This document shows positions 26,387 through 34,707 of a stretch of 64,000 nucleotides of DNA, one piece after another. A program made the position numbers and the translations under genes. Every line of letters starts with the position of its first letter. Positions within the stretch are counted from its first letter, which is position 1. Origin of the DNA: Kribbella catacumbae DSM 19601 (lineage in GTDB: Bacteria > Actinomycetota > Actinomycetes > Propionibacteriales > Kribbellaceae); contig NZ_AQUZ01000031.1 of NCBI RefSeq assembly GCF_000372465.1, forward strand, positions 39,794 through 103,793. Direction: 5' to 3'. Under the pieces are notes generated by a model, which saw only the letters and a list, made by a program, of their open reading frames with translations, made no database searches and was not told where the DNA came from.

Positions 26387-27930
26387 CTACCTGGCCCTGT
26401 CGGCCTCCAGCCCACCTGCCTCCGCTGGCCCAATCAGCACCTCGACTGAGGCGCCCTGCGCCTCCACCGCCGGCGTTTCCTTTGCGCGGAAGCCCAGGAT
26501 CAGCACGATGGCGCCGATGAGGGCGAGTCCCGCGGCGGTGCTGGCTGCGACGTGCATCGAGTGGATGAACGAGTCGTTCGCTGCATCCACCAAGGCGGGC
26601 TGCCCGACCGCGGCCGCAGTACGACGTGTTGCTTCGGCTGAACCGGATGCGGCGTCCCGAACCTCAGCGGGCAGTCCGGCCAACGAAGGTCCGATGGAGC
26701 GCTGGTAGACGTTCGACACGATCGTCCCCAGTACTGCGATGCCAAGGACGCTGCCTACCTGCCGGATCGCGTTGCTGACAGCCGATCCGGCACCGATCCG
26801 GCCCATTGGCAATGCCGCCATGATGGCCGCACTGGTCGGCGCGACCGCCACCCCGATCGCCAGCCCGGCCAGGGTGCCGACCGCGCAGTACCAGACGAGC
26901 GACGTGTCGACCGCGAAGGTCAGGTTGAGCGCATGGCACGCCACGAACACCACGAGCGCAGTACCGGAGACCCCGGCAACACTCAAGCGGCGCGCCAGCC
27001 GCGCACCCAGCCCCGATCCAACGACGACACCGACTGCGCCCGGCAGCGACAGCAGGCCGGCGTCCAGCGCGCTCATCCCACGGGCGCCCTGAGGTAGAAG
27101 GTGAGATAGAAGCTCTGCCCGGTGATCGTCAGGAACATCGCCGCCATGCCAACGTTCCCGGCGGCGAAGCGACGGTTGCGGAACAGCCGCGGGTCGAAGC
27201 TGGGGTTCTCCTCCTTCAGTTCGGAGAACAGGAAGGCTGCGATCAGCAGCACCCCGGCGGCGATGCTGCCCCAGACCTGCCAGCGATCCCAGCCACCGGC
27301 CCGGCCGCCTTCGATCAACCCGTAGGTGACGCCCAGCAGGCCGAGCGTCGACAGCCCGAGGCCGAGCGGATCGAGCCGCCGCCGCTGTGGACTGCGCGGA
27401 TTCGGTACGACGAGGGCGGCGCCGATCAGCCCGGCCGCCACGATCGGCAGGTTGATGAGGAAGACCGAGCCCCACCAGAAATGGTCGATCAGCAGGCCGC
27501 CGAGCACCGGCCCGACGGCGACCCCGATACCGGCGGACGCGGACCAGGCGGCGATCGCGCCGGCCCGGCGCTCGGGCGGGAAGACCCAGCCGATGATCGC
27601 CATCGAGGTCGGCATGATCATCGCGCCGCCGATGCCCATCAGCGCACGGGCGAGGATCAGCGAGACCGGCCCGTCGGCCCAGGCGGCCCACGCCGACGAG
27701 GCGCCGAAGACGGTCATCCCCAGCATCAGTACGGTCCGGTGACCGAAGCGGTCGCCGAGCGCACCGGCGGCGAACAGCGCGGTGGCGAAGAAGAGTGAGT
27801 AGATCCCCAGCGCCCACTGCAGCTGACCGGGGGTGGCGCCGAGGCCGTCGACCGGGTCGGCGAGACGCTCCAGCGCGATGCGCTCGGCCCTCGCCGCCGC
27901 GCTGGCCGCGGTCCAGGCAGTCGAACGCAC
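26387..27930 (-). pseudogene. MFS multidrug exporter (DHA2/EmrB-QacA type), frameshifted and N-terminally truncated
   Basis: The first frame (27930 to 27073) encodes most N-terminal helices (LFFATALFAAGALGDRFGHR, the motif C region ASAGIGVAVGPVLGGLLIDH). It stops just after FYLTFYL. The rest (QGARGMSALDAGLLSLPGA onward to 26387) continues in another frame, so one base is missing near 27090. The first transmembrane helix is also absent: the coding similarity begins at ALERLADPVDGLGATPGQLQW. Two independent lesions argue for a decayed drug exporter. The single-base lesion alone could be an assembly error. Confidence 0.75.
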
Positions 27931-28023
27931 CCTCTAGGCCGACCTCACCCCAGCCGACCGAGCAGCAGCCCGCGCCTGGCTCACCCGGATGGTGAACACC
28001 GAAGTCCCGATCGACGAGCCGTA
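27896..28023 (+). pseudogene. C-terminal remnant of a MarR-like regulator
   Basis: One plus-strand frame reads AVQAVERTL, a stop, then ADLTPADRAAARAWLTRMV to a final stop near 28023. This resembles the last helix of MarR regulators (VER-LADLTPAERA-L--LL--M). It abuts the truncated 5' end of the MFS gene. A divergent MarR-MFS pair may have been fused by a deletion that removed both N-termini. The similarity is short, so this is tentative. Confidence 0.35.
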
Positions 28024-28145
28024 GGCAGCCGGGGAGCGAGCCTGCTCTGGGTGCCCGCCTTCATCCGGTGGCGAGTAGCCGCGCCCGGCTACCGCCGTAC
28101 GGATGGTTCCGGCGGGCGATCGTGGGGCGGGTTAGGGTCGGGGAC

Positions 28146-29297
28146 ATGCGCGAACACGCTCAGCGGCTTCAGGGACTTGGGACGACGATCTTCGCGGAGA
28201 TGTCCGCGCTGGCGGTGCGGACCGGCTCGGTCAACCTCGGCCAGGGATTCCCCGACACCGACGGCCCGGACTCGCTGCTCGAGGACGCGATCGCCGCCAT
28301 CCGCGCCGGCGCGAACCAGTACCCGCCCGGTCGCGGCATCCCCGCGCTGCGCCAGGCGATCGTGGACCACCAGAAACGCTTCTACAACCTCGGCTACGAC
28401 CCGGACACCCAGGTCCTCGTCACCACCGGCGCCACCGAGGCGATCGCCGCCTCCCTGCTCGCGTACGTCGAACCAGGCGACGAGGTGATCGCCCTCGAGC
28501 CGTACTACGACTCGTACGCCGCCTGCATCGCCATGGCCGGTGGACATCGCGTCCCGGTCACCTTGCGCGCACCCGACTTCCGGCTCGACCTCGACGAGCT
28601 CCGCGCCGCGGTGACGCCACGCACCAAGGTGCTGCTGATCAACTCCCCGCACAACCCGACCGGCACCGTCCTCGACGACACCGAGTTGCGCGGCATCGCG
28701 GCGATCGCGGTCGAGCACGACCTGGTCGTCATCACCGACGAGGTCTACGAGCACCTGATCTTCGACGGCCTCCAGCACCGGCCGCTCACGTCGTACGACG
28801 GAATGGCCGAACGGACCGTCTCGATCGGCAGCGCGGGCAAGACCTTCTCGGTCACCGGCTGGAAGATCGGCTGGGTCACCGGCACCCCCGAGGTCGTCAC
28901 GGCGGTGAACACCGCCAAGCAGTTCCTCACCTACGTCTCCGGCGCCCCCTTCCAGCCCGCCGTCGCCGGGGCCCTTGCCCTAGGCAACGAGTACTTCGAC
29001 ACCCTGCGCGCCACCATGCAAGCCAAACGCGACCTGCTCTGCGACGGCCTGCAATCCCTCGGCTTCGGCGTCCACCGCCCCCAGGGCACCTACTTCGTCA
29101 CCACCGACATCCGCCCCCTCGGCCACACCGACGGCATCGACTTCTGCCGCATGCTCCCCGAACGCACCGGCGTAGTAGCCATCCCCCACCAGGTCTTCTA
29201 CGACAACACCGAAGCCGGCCGCCCCCTGGTCCGCTGGGCCTTCTGCAAAAAACCCGAAATCCTAGAAGAAGCCCTGGTCCGCCTCACCAAACTCTGA
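28146..29297 (+). CDS. dapC: PLP-dependent aminotransferase, DapC-like
   Basis: The 383-residue fold-type I aminotransferase shows SVNLGQGFPDTDGP, NQYPPGRGIPALRQAI, TTGATEAIAA, SPHNPTGTVLDD, TDEVYEHLIFDG and the PLP-lysine motif SIGSAGKTFSVTGWKIGW. It is very like the mycobacterial protein annotated as N-succinyldiaminopimelate aminotransferase, a step of lysine and peptidoglycan precursor synthesis. Methionine or kynurenine aminotransferases share the motifs, so specificity is uncertain. ATG 28146 follows GGGTCGGGGAC. Confidence 0.8.
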   Translation: MREHAQRLQGLGTTIFAEMSALAVRTGSVNLGQGFPDTDGPDSLLEDAIAAIRAGANQYPPGRGIPALRQAIVDHQKRFYNLGYDPDTQVLVTTGATEAIAASLLAYVEPGDEVIALEPYYDSYAACIAMAGGHRVPVTLRAPDFRLDLDELRAAVTPRTKVLLINSPHNPTGTVLDDTELRGIAAIAVEHDLVVITDEVYEHLIFDGLQHRPLTSYDGMAERTVSIGSAGKTFSVTGWKIGWVTGTPEVVTAVNTAKQFLTYVSGAPFQPAVAGALALGNEYFDTLRATMQAKRDLLCDGLQSLGFGVHRPQGTYFVTTDIRPLGHTDGIDFCRMLPERTGVVAIPHQVFYDNTEAGRPLVRWAFCKKPEILEEALVRLTKL

Positions 29298-29363
29298 TCT
29301 GCCCCACAGTTGCCCGCCAATGCCCCGCGACAATGTCGAGCAACGTATGCGAAGCTAGACCTG

Positions 29364-29441
29364 CTCACGAGCGCTGCTCGATCGAGAAGTGAGGCTGGGA
29401 ACCCCTCCGGAGGGTGGGACCCAGCCTTCGCGTTTCTACCG
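29364..29441. repeat. Hairpin repeat H1 at the 3' end of the DUF3800-like gene
   Basis: The element opens with CGAGCGCTGCTCG, a small hairpin, then GAGAAGTGAGGCTGGG. It folds into a strong stem (GGCTGGG 29393-29399 with CCCAGCC 29420-29426, extended inward through CTCCGGAG). The end TTTCTACC contains the stop codon of the minus-strand gene. Related copies lie at 30182-30236, 30255-30313, 30730-30782 and 30802-30858. It likely acts as a bidirectional terminator, at least here. Confidence 0.7.
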
Positions 29442-30035
29442 GACGTCGACCTCGTGCTGACTGAGGATCTCCGAGAAGACGAGAAGCCACCGCGGCTCTC
29501 CCAGCCTCGCCGCGGTCGCGGCCCCCGCGACGGCGTCGGGGATCCAGAGCATGGGTTCGTCCTGGGGACGCCCGAAACCCACTTTCAGCTCCGCCGGGAG
29601 CAGCCCTTTGCGGCGAGCGCTGTCCACCAGCCTGACATCTCGCCGGTCGGGAGCCGCGGACCGCGACTCCATCCAGACCTCGCTGACCCCACACTGTGCG
29701 AGCTCGTAGAGCAACCGCTCGAGGCAACACCGCCTGGCCCGCTCCTGCTTCGGCCCGTACATCGGAGCACCGATCACGACGACAAGCGCGAGGTCGGCCG
29801 CCGCGATAGTCGCGGCGATCGCGTCGCGGTGCTTGGCTGATTCGTGGGCCCAGTGGAGCCGCCCGTTGCGGCCCATTGTCAGATCCCGCAACTGCCGCCT
29901 GATGTCGGCACAGTCCATCGGATCGGCGATCGCGGCGGCCATGGTGTAGGTCCCGAACCTGTCGCCGCGGTCGACGATGACAGATTCGTCGACCCATGCC
30001 GACAGGCTGAAGACGGGCGGAGAGTCGCAGGGCAT
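29436..30035 (-). CDS. DUF3800-like protein (RNase H-like fold suspected)
   Basis: The 199-residue protein starts MPCDSPPVFSLSAWVDESVI. The N-terminal AWVDES with early acidic residues, the central RLHWAHESAKHRD and ADLALVVVIGAP, and the C-terminal EPMLWIPDAVAGAA resemble DUF3800 proteins. Those are predicted to have an RNase H-like nuclease fold with D/E active-site residues. Some occur in defence or mobile contexts, but no function is established. No Shine-Dalgarno is obvious. The gene lies between structured repeats H1 and the 30044-30313 block. Confidence 0.65.
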   Translation of the reverse strand: MPCDSPPVFSLSAWVDESVIVDRGDRFGTYTMAAAIADPMDCADIRRQLRDLTMGRNGRLHWAHESAKHRDAIAATIAAADLALVVVIGAPMYGPKQERARRCCLERLLYELAQCGVSEVWMESRSAAPDRRDVRLVDSARRKGLLPAELKVGFGRPQDEPMLWIPDAVAGAATAARLGEPRWLLVFSEILSQHEVDVR

Positions 30036-30043
30036 CTGCGGAT

Positions 30044-30313
30044 GATGCAGTGCAGGGGGCGGTAGTTCGGGGAGCCACTCGCAGGGTTTGGTGGGGCAGC
30101 CTCGGGGCAGATCATTCGTACGGGTGGCGGCCCGTTCGCCTTGTGTGCAAGGCTATTGCCAGCTCCCATGGGCTCCTTGTGGAGAAGTGAGACTGGGATT
30201 CCCGCCGGACGGTGGGGCCCAACTCTCGCGCTTGCTCAACGAGCGCTGCTCGATGAGAAGTGAGGCTGGGGACCGCCCTCCCGAGGGCGGCCCCAGCTTT
30301 CGCGCTTTCTACC
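30044..30313. repeat. Duplicated intergenic block A1 with hairpins H2 and H3
   Basis: This ~270-base block reappears at 30594-30860 with high identity. It consists of a leader (GGCGGTAGTTCGGGGAGCC...), TTGTGTGCAAGGCTATTGCC, hairpin H2 (30182-30236, GAGAAGTGAGACTGGG core) and hairpin H3 (30255-30313, GAGAAGTGAGGCTGGGG core). Read on the minus strand it lies immediately upstream of the DUF3800-like gene, so it may carry that gene's promoter. No convincing coding frame is seen. Confidence 0.7.
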
Positions 30314-30593
30314 GCAGCACTCCCAGCGCGCAACCCCAACGGCACCAACTGCCGCGTCGCGTACCGAAGTACGGGGAAATGGCGCTGCGCCCTACTGGGA
30401 TTAGCGCAGCAGCCACCGCGCTAGACGACGCGAGCCGGCCGCGTTGCCGGCCGCGCACGATGCCGGACAGGGGCCGGACGCCCGTGCATACGCAGCTCCG
30501 GCCAGCAAGCGCTTGCCTCGGCGTGTCGGGGGATCGGGACAGGGTCGTGCGTGCACAGCCGTTCGCTCCTTCGCATCCGAGCCCCTGCGGGAA
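30314..30593. other. 280-base segment between the duplicated blocks, with conserved-loop hairpin copy 2
   Basis: The segment occupies the place that the DUF3800-like gene has next to block A1, so it may be a decayed cargo. The minus frame ends with a stop positioned like that of the DUF3800-like gene (GVLR-stop beside VDVR-stop). Positions 30497-30580 carry the sequence shared with 18857-18940: CCGGCCAGCAAGCGCTTGCC, CTCGGCGTGTCGGGG and GTGCGTGCACAGCCGT. No intact gene is seen. Confidence 0.45.
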
Positions 30594-30860
30594 GATGCAG
30601 CGGCTTGGGCGGTAGTTCGGGGAGCCGATCGCGGGGTTAGGTGGGGCAGCTTGGGGCAGATCGCCGCGCGGCTGGCGGCCGGTTCGCCTTGTGTGCAAGG
30701 CTATTGCCAGCTCCCAGGGGCTCCTTGTGGAGAAGTGAGACTGGGATTCCCTCCGGATGGTGGGGCCCAACTCTCGCGCTGGCTCACGAGCGCTGCTCGA
30801 TGAGAAGTGAGGCTGGGGACCGCCCTTCGGAGGGTGGGCCTCAGCCTTCGCGCCTTCTAG
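30594..30860. repeat. Duplicated intergenic block A2 with hairpins H4 and H5
   Basis: This is the second copy of the ~270-base block at 30044-30313, in the same orientation. It contains hairpins H4 (30730-30782) and H5 (30802-30858). H5 lies eight bases from the stop of the ArsC-like gene and probably terminates it. Stem bases differ between copies at paired positions (GCCCTCCCGAGGGC in H3, GCCCTTCGGAGGGT in H5), which suggests the structure is maintained. Confidence 0.7.
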
Positions 30861-30867
30861 AGCGCGC

Positions 30868-31221
30868 TTAGTTGCCGAGCAGGCGGGTGAGGGTTTCTGG
30901 GTCTCGGGCTATGGCTGTGGTGCCGTCGTCTGTGGTGAGGATGGGGCGTTGGATGAGGATGGGGGTGGAGACCAGGGCCTCTATCCAGTCGGCGCGGTGG
31001 GCCTCGTCTTTGGGGAGGGACTTGAATGCGGCGGCGCCGGGCTCGTTCATGCGGGCGATGTGCCAGGGGGCGAGGTTGAGGCGGGTTAGGACTGCTTCCA
31101 GCTCTGTAGCCGTTGGTGGGTCGTCCAGGTAGCGGCGGACTGTGTAGTCGACGCCTGCTTCGTCCAGGGCCGCGGTGGCGGCTTGGCATTTGGAGCAGGC
31201 TGGGTTGATCCAGATCTCCAT
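30868..31221 (-). CDS. ArsC/Spx-family thioredoxin-fold protein, arsenate reductase-like
   Basis: The 117-residue protein begins MEIWINPACSKCQAA, placing the nucleophilic Cys as in ArsC but with a CSKC pair as in Spx/YffB-type proteins. VDYTVRRYLDDPPTATEL and the ILIQRPILTTDDG loop are family hallmarks. It may reduce arsenate with glutathione-like thiols or act in redox control. No arsenic genes adjoin. Its ATG overlaps the upstream gene's stop as TGATG. Confidence 0.82.
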   Translation of the reverse strand: MEIWINPACSKCQAATAALDEAGVDYTVRRYLDDPPTATELEAVLTRLNLAPWHIARMNEPGAAAFKSLPKDEAHRADWIEALVSTPILIQRPILTTDDGTTAIARDPETLTRLLGN

Positions 31222-31778
31222 CAGCGCGGGCCCTGGAACCAGCGTCGGGTGGGTTCTTGGAGCATCAGGTACAGGAGGGTGGCGTGCAGCGCCAAGCCGA
31301 GGATGGAGGCGGGGAGGGCGGTGATGCCGCCGGCGATCCCCAGGGCCGCTACGACGATCAGCATGGTGCGAGCCCAGCGGCGGCGTTTGCGGAGGAAGAT
31401 CGCCGGGAGCAGGTAGGCGATGCTGGTGAAGAGGATGACCCCGACGACCAGGCCCTTGGCGGACGGGTCGCCGGTGAGGGTCTTGGCGATCTCCGAGCCG
31501 GCTGAGGTGAGGCTGAAGAGCCCGAGCAGCACGCAGAGCGCGCCGAGGGCATACGAGATCGTCGACGCGATCGTGACCTGCTTGGGCGGCGCGACCGGGC
31601 CTTGCTGGTAGGCGTACGGGTTCTGGCCGAAGGAGCCGCCGTACGGGCCGGGCTGACCGCCGTGCGGCGGCTGCGGCGGTTGCTGTGGTGGCAGTTGCTG
31701 GCCGGATGAGCCGAAGACGCCCTGGTAGGGCCCCGGCCGTTCGTCGGCGGACCCGGGCCCGCCGTGCTGGTCGCTCAT
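31221..31778 (-). CDS. Proline/glycine-rich multi-pass membrane protein
   Basis: The 185-residue protein has an N-terminal ~65-residue low-complexity region rich in Pro, Gly and Gln, presumably cytoplasmic, as in many actinobacterial cell-envelope proteins. About four transmembrane helices follow (SYALGALCVLLGLFSL, LVVGVILFTSIAYLLPAIFL, TMLIVVAALGIAGGI, LGLALHATLLYLML). No known function. ATG 31778 is chosen over an upstream TTG because AAGGAA fits it better. It is coupled to the ArsC-like gene. Confidence 0.7.
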   Translation of the reverse strand: MSDQHGGPGSADERPGPYQGVFGSSGQQLPPQQPPQPPHGGQPGPYGGSFGQNPYAYQQGPVAPPKQVTIASTISYALGALCVLLGLFSLTSAGSEIAKTLTGDPSAKGLVVGVILFTSIAYLLPAIFLRKRRRWARTMLIVVAALGIAGGITALPASILGLALHATLLYLMLQEPTRRWFQGPR

Positions 31779-31853
31779 CGCCTGCAAGTTCCTTCCACCA
31801 AAGACGCTCTCCCCTGATCCTCCCAGACCACCACAAAAACGTCGCCCGGACCG

Positions 31854-31930
31854 CCACCACTACCAAACCCATCGCCAGCGCCTCGACACGCCGAGGGGAA
31901 ACGTTTGCTGGCGAGGTTCGGTAGTGGTGG
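31854..31930. repeat. Conserved-loop hairpin repeat, copy 3, downstream of clpB
   Basis: CCACCACTACC...TCGCCAGC (31854-31879) pairs with GCTGGCGA...GGTAGTGGTGG (31907-31930), giving a stem of about 24 pairs. The loop, on the minus strand, holds AAACGTTTCCCCTCGGCGTG and TCGAGG, matching the loops of the copies near 18.9 and 30.5 kb. It lies 13 bases beyond the clpB stop and could terminate clpB transcription. Confidence 0.6.
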
Positions 31931-31943
31931 CCGTCCGCAAGGG

Positions 31944-34526
31944 TCAGGCGGAGGTGACCTCCAGCGTGTCCTTGGCCTCGCTCAGGCGCACGTGGACCGT
32001 GTCGCCGTCCCGGACGTCGCCGGACAGCAGGCCCCGGGCCAGTTCGTCGCCGATGGCTGATTGGACCAGGCGGCGGAGGGGGCGGGCGCCGTAGACCGGG
32101 TCGTAGCCGGTCAGGGCGAGCCATTCCATCGCGTCCTCGCCGACGTCCAACGTGATCCGCCGGTCGCCGAGGCGTTTCTGGAGCGAGGCGATCTGCAGCC
32201 CGACGATCTTGGTCAGCTCCTCGCTGCCGAGCGCGTCGAACAGCACGATCTCGTCCAGCCGGTTGATGAACTCCGGCTTGAACGCCTGCCGCACCACGTT
32301 CATCACCTGATCGCGTTTCGCGGCGTCCTCGATCGACATGTCCGCCAGGTACGCCGAGCCGAGGTTGCTGGTCAGCACCAGGATGACGTTGCGGAAGTCG
32401 ACCGTGCGCCCCTGCCCGTCAGTCAGCCGCCCGTCGTCGAGCACCTGCAGCAGGATGTCGAAAACCTCGGGATGCGCCTTCTCCACCTCGTCCAGCAGGA
32501 TCACGGAGTACGGCCGGCGTCGCACCGCCTCGGTCAGCTGGCCGCCCTCCTCATAGCCGACATAGCCGGGCGGAGCACCGACCAGCCGCGAGACGCTGTG
32601 CTTCTCCCCGTACTCCGACATGTCGATCCGCACCATCGCGCGCTCGTCGTCGAAGAGGAAGTCGGCCAGCGCCTTCGCCAGCTCGGTCTTACCCACACCC
32701 GTCGGCCCGAGGAACAAGAACGAACCAGTCGGCCGATCCGGGTCGGAGATCCCCGCCCGGGCCCGGCGTACGGCGTCGCTGACGGCCTTGACCGCCTCAC
32801 GCTGGCCGATCAGCCGCCGGCCCAGCTCGTCCTCCATCCGGAGCAGCTTGCCGGTCTCGCCCTCGAGTAGCCGGCCGGTCGGGATGCCGGTCCACATCGC
32901 GATCACCTCGGCGATCTCGGTCGGCCCGACCTCCTCGTTGACCATCGCGTCCGGGCCGTCCACCACCACTGGCTCGGCGGCGGCCGCCTCCAGCTCCTTG
33001 GTCAGCTCGGGGATCTCGCCGTACAGGATCTCGGAGGCGCGCCCGAGCTCGCCGTCGCGCTGAGCCCGCTCGGCCTGCCCTCGCAGCTCGTCGATCCGTT
33101 CCTTGATCTCACCGACCCGGTTCAGGCCGGACTTCTCCTTCTCCCAGCGGGCCTCGAGCGCACGCAGCTCCTCCTCGCGGTCGGCGAGATCGGCACGCAA
33201 CCGGGCCAGCCGGTCCTGCGAGGATGCGTCCTCCTCGCGGGACAGCGCGAGCTCCTCCATCTTCAGCCGGTCGACCGTACGCCGCAGCGAGTCGATCTCC
33301 ACCGGTGAGGAGTCGATCTCCATCCGCAGCCGGGAGGCGGCCTCGTCGACCAGGTCGATCGCCTTGTCGGGCAGCTGCCGGCCGCTGATGTAGCGGTTCG
33401 ACAATGTCGCGGCCGCGACCAGCGCGCTGTCGGAGATGGCGACCTTGTGGTGCGCCTCGTACCGCTCTTTCAGTCCACGCAGGATGGCGATCGAGTCCTC
33501 GACCGACGGCTCCCCCACGAACACCTGCTGGAACCGTCGCTCCAGCGCCGGGTCCTTCTCGATGCGCGTCCTGTACTCATCCAGGGTCGTCGCGCCGATC
33601 ATCCGCAGCTCGCCGCGCGCCAGCATCGGCTTCAGCATGTTGCCGGCGTCCATCGCACCCTCGCCGGACGCGCCGGCGCCGACGACGGTGTGCAGCTCGT
33701 CGATGAAGGTGATGATCTGGCCGTCCGACTCCTTGATCTCGGTCAGCACGGCCTTCAGCCGCTCCTCGAACTCACCCCGGTACTTCGCGCCGGCGACCAT
33801 CGCGCCGAGATCCAGGCTGATCAGCCGGCGACCGCGCAGGGACTCCGGTACGTCGCCGGCCACGATCCGCTGGGCGAGTCCCTCGACGACGGCCGTCTTG
33901 CCGACGCCGGGCTCACCGATCAGCACCGGGTTGTTCTTGGTCCGGCGCGACAGCACCTGGACCACCCGGCGGATCTCCGAGTCCCGGCCGATTACCGGGT
34001 CGAGCTTGCCGTCGCGGGCGCCCTCGGTCAGGTCGACGCCGTACTTCTCCAGCGTCTTCGTCGTCCCCTCGGCTTCCGGCGAGGTGATCCGCCGATTGCC
34101 GCGCATCGAGTCGAACGCCTGCAGCAGCGCATCCGGCGTCACGCCCAGCGCCGTCTTGGCGACCCCTTCGACCGTGGCCAGCGAGATCAGCAGATGCTCA
34201 GTGGAAACGAACTCGTCCCCCAGCCCGAGGGCACGCTGCTCGGCCTGGTTGAGCACGTCACCCGTCTTCCCAGACAGGCTCGGCGCCTGCACGCTGCCAC
34301 CACTCGCCTTGGGCAGGCGGGACAGCTGCTCCGCCGTACGGCGGCGTACTGCGTCGAGGTCACCGCCGGCAGCCTCGAGGAGACCCACAGTGGTCCCCTC
34401 AGGCTGGGCGAGCAGCGCCGACAGCAGGTGAATCGGCTCCACGGTCGGGTTGCCCGCCGAGGAGGTCTGGCGGATCGCGACCGACAGGGTTTCCCGGGCA
34501 AGCGTCGTCAACCGCTGAACATCCAT
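31944..34526 (-). CDS. clpB: ATP-dependent disaggregase ClpB
   Basis: The 860-residue cytoplasmic Hsp100 chaperone dissolves protein aggregates together with DnaK. It has an N-terminal Clp domain, a first AAA+ domain (GEPGVGKTAV, about residue 205), a coiled-coil middle domain (LSREEDASSQDRLARLRADL) and a second AAA+ domain (GPTGVGKTELA, about 605). Length is typical. A HAIR sequence 59 bases upstream of the ATG indicates repression by HspR, encoded at 40722-41180. Confidence 0.97.
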   Translation of the reverse strand: MDVQRLTTLARETLSVAIRQTSSAGNPTVEPIHLLSALLAQPEGTTVGLLEAAGGDLDAVRRRTAEQLSRLPKASGGSVQAPSLSGKTGDVLNQAEQRALGLGDEFVSTEHLLISLATVEGVAKTALGVTPDALLQAFDSMRGNRRITSPEAEGTTKTLEKYGVDLTEGARDGKLDPVIGRDSEIRRVVQVLSRRTKNNPVLIGEPGVGKTAVVEGLAQRIVAGDVPESLRGRRLISLDLGAMVAGAKYRGEFEERLKAVLTEIKESDGQIITFIDELHTVVGAGASGEGAMDAGNMLKPMLARGELRMIGATTLDEYRTRIEKDPALERRFQQVFVGEPSVEDSIAILRGLKERYEAHHKVAISDSALVAAATLSNRYISGRQLPDKAIDLVDEAASRLRMEIDSSPVEIDSLRRTVDRLKMEELALSREEDASSQDRLARLRADLADREEELRALEARWEKEKSGLNRVGEIKERIDELRGQAERAQRDGELGRASEILYGEIPELTKELEAAAAEPVVVDGPDAMVNEEVGPTEIAEVIAMWTGIPTGRLLEGETGKLLRMEDELGRRLIGQREAVKAVSDAVRRARAGISDPDRPTGSFLFLGPTGVGKTELAKALADFLFDDERAMVRIDMSEYGEKHSVSRLVGAPPGYVGYEEGGQLTEAVRRRPYSVILLDEVEKAHPEVFDILLQVLDDGRLTDGQGRTVDFRNVILVLTSNLGSAYLADMSIEDAAKRDQVMNVVRQAFKPEFINRLDEIVLFDALGSEELTKIVGLQIASLQKRLGDRRITLDVGEDAMEWLALTGYDPVYGARPLRRLVQSAIGDELARGLLSGDVRDGDTVHVRLSEAKDTLEVTSA

Positions 34527-34584
34527 CTGGTTTCCAGCCTTTCAAAGCTCAGTAACAAGTCCTACTAGAGACAACTTATCCAAA

Positions 34585-34605
34585 CTTGAGTCCATTCCAC
34601 TCAAC
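34585..34605. promoter_or_regulatory. HAIR operator upstream of clpB
   Basis: CTTGAGT at 34585-34591, seven bases, then ACTCAAC at 34599-34605 closely matches the HspR-associated inverted repeat CTTGAGT-N7-ACTCAAG. Its place just upstream of clpB fits HspR repression in the absence of heat shock. Confidence 0.85.
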
Positions 34606-34707
34606 TCTGCGAAAACCTGGGGATAACTCAGGGATCTGCCGTACCCCAGAACCTTCTACACGGTCAGTGGCGTCCTCCGTACCGACAGCTATCTCTCTGG
34701 AGGACTT

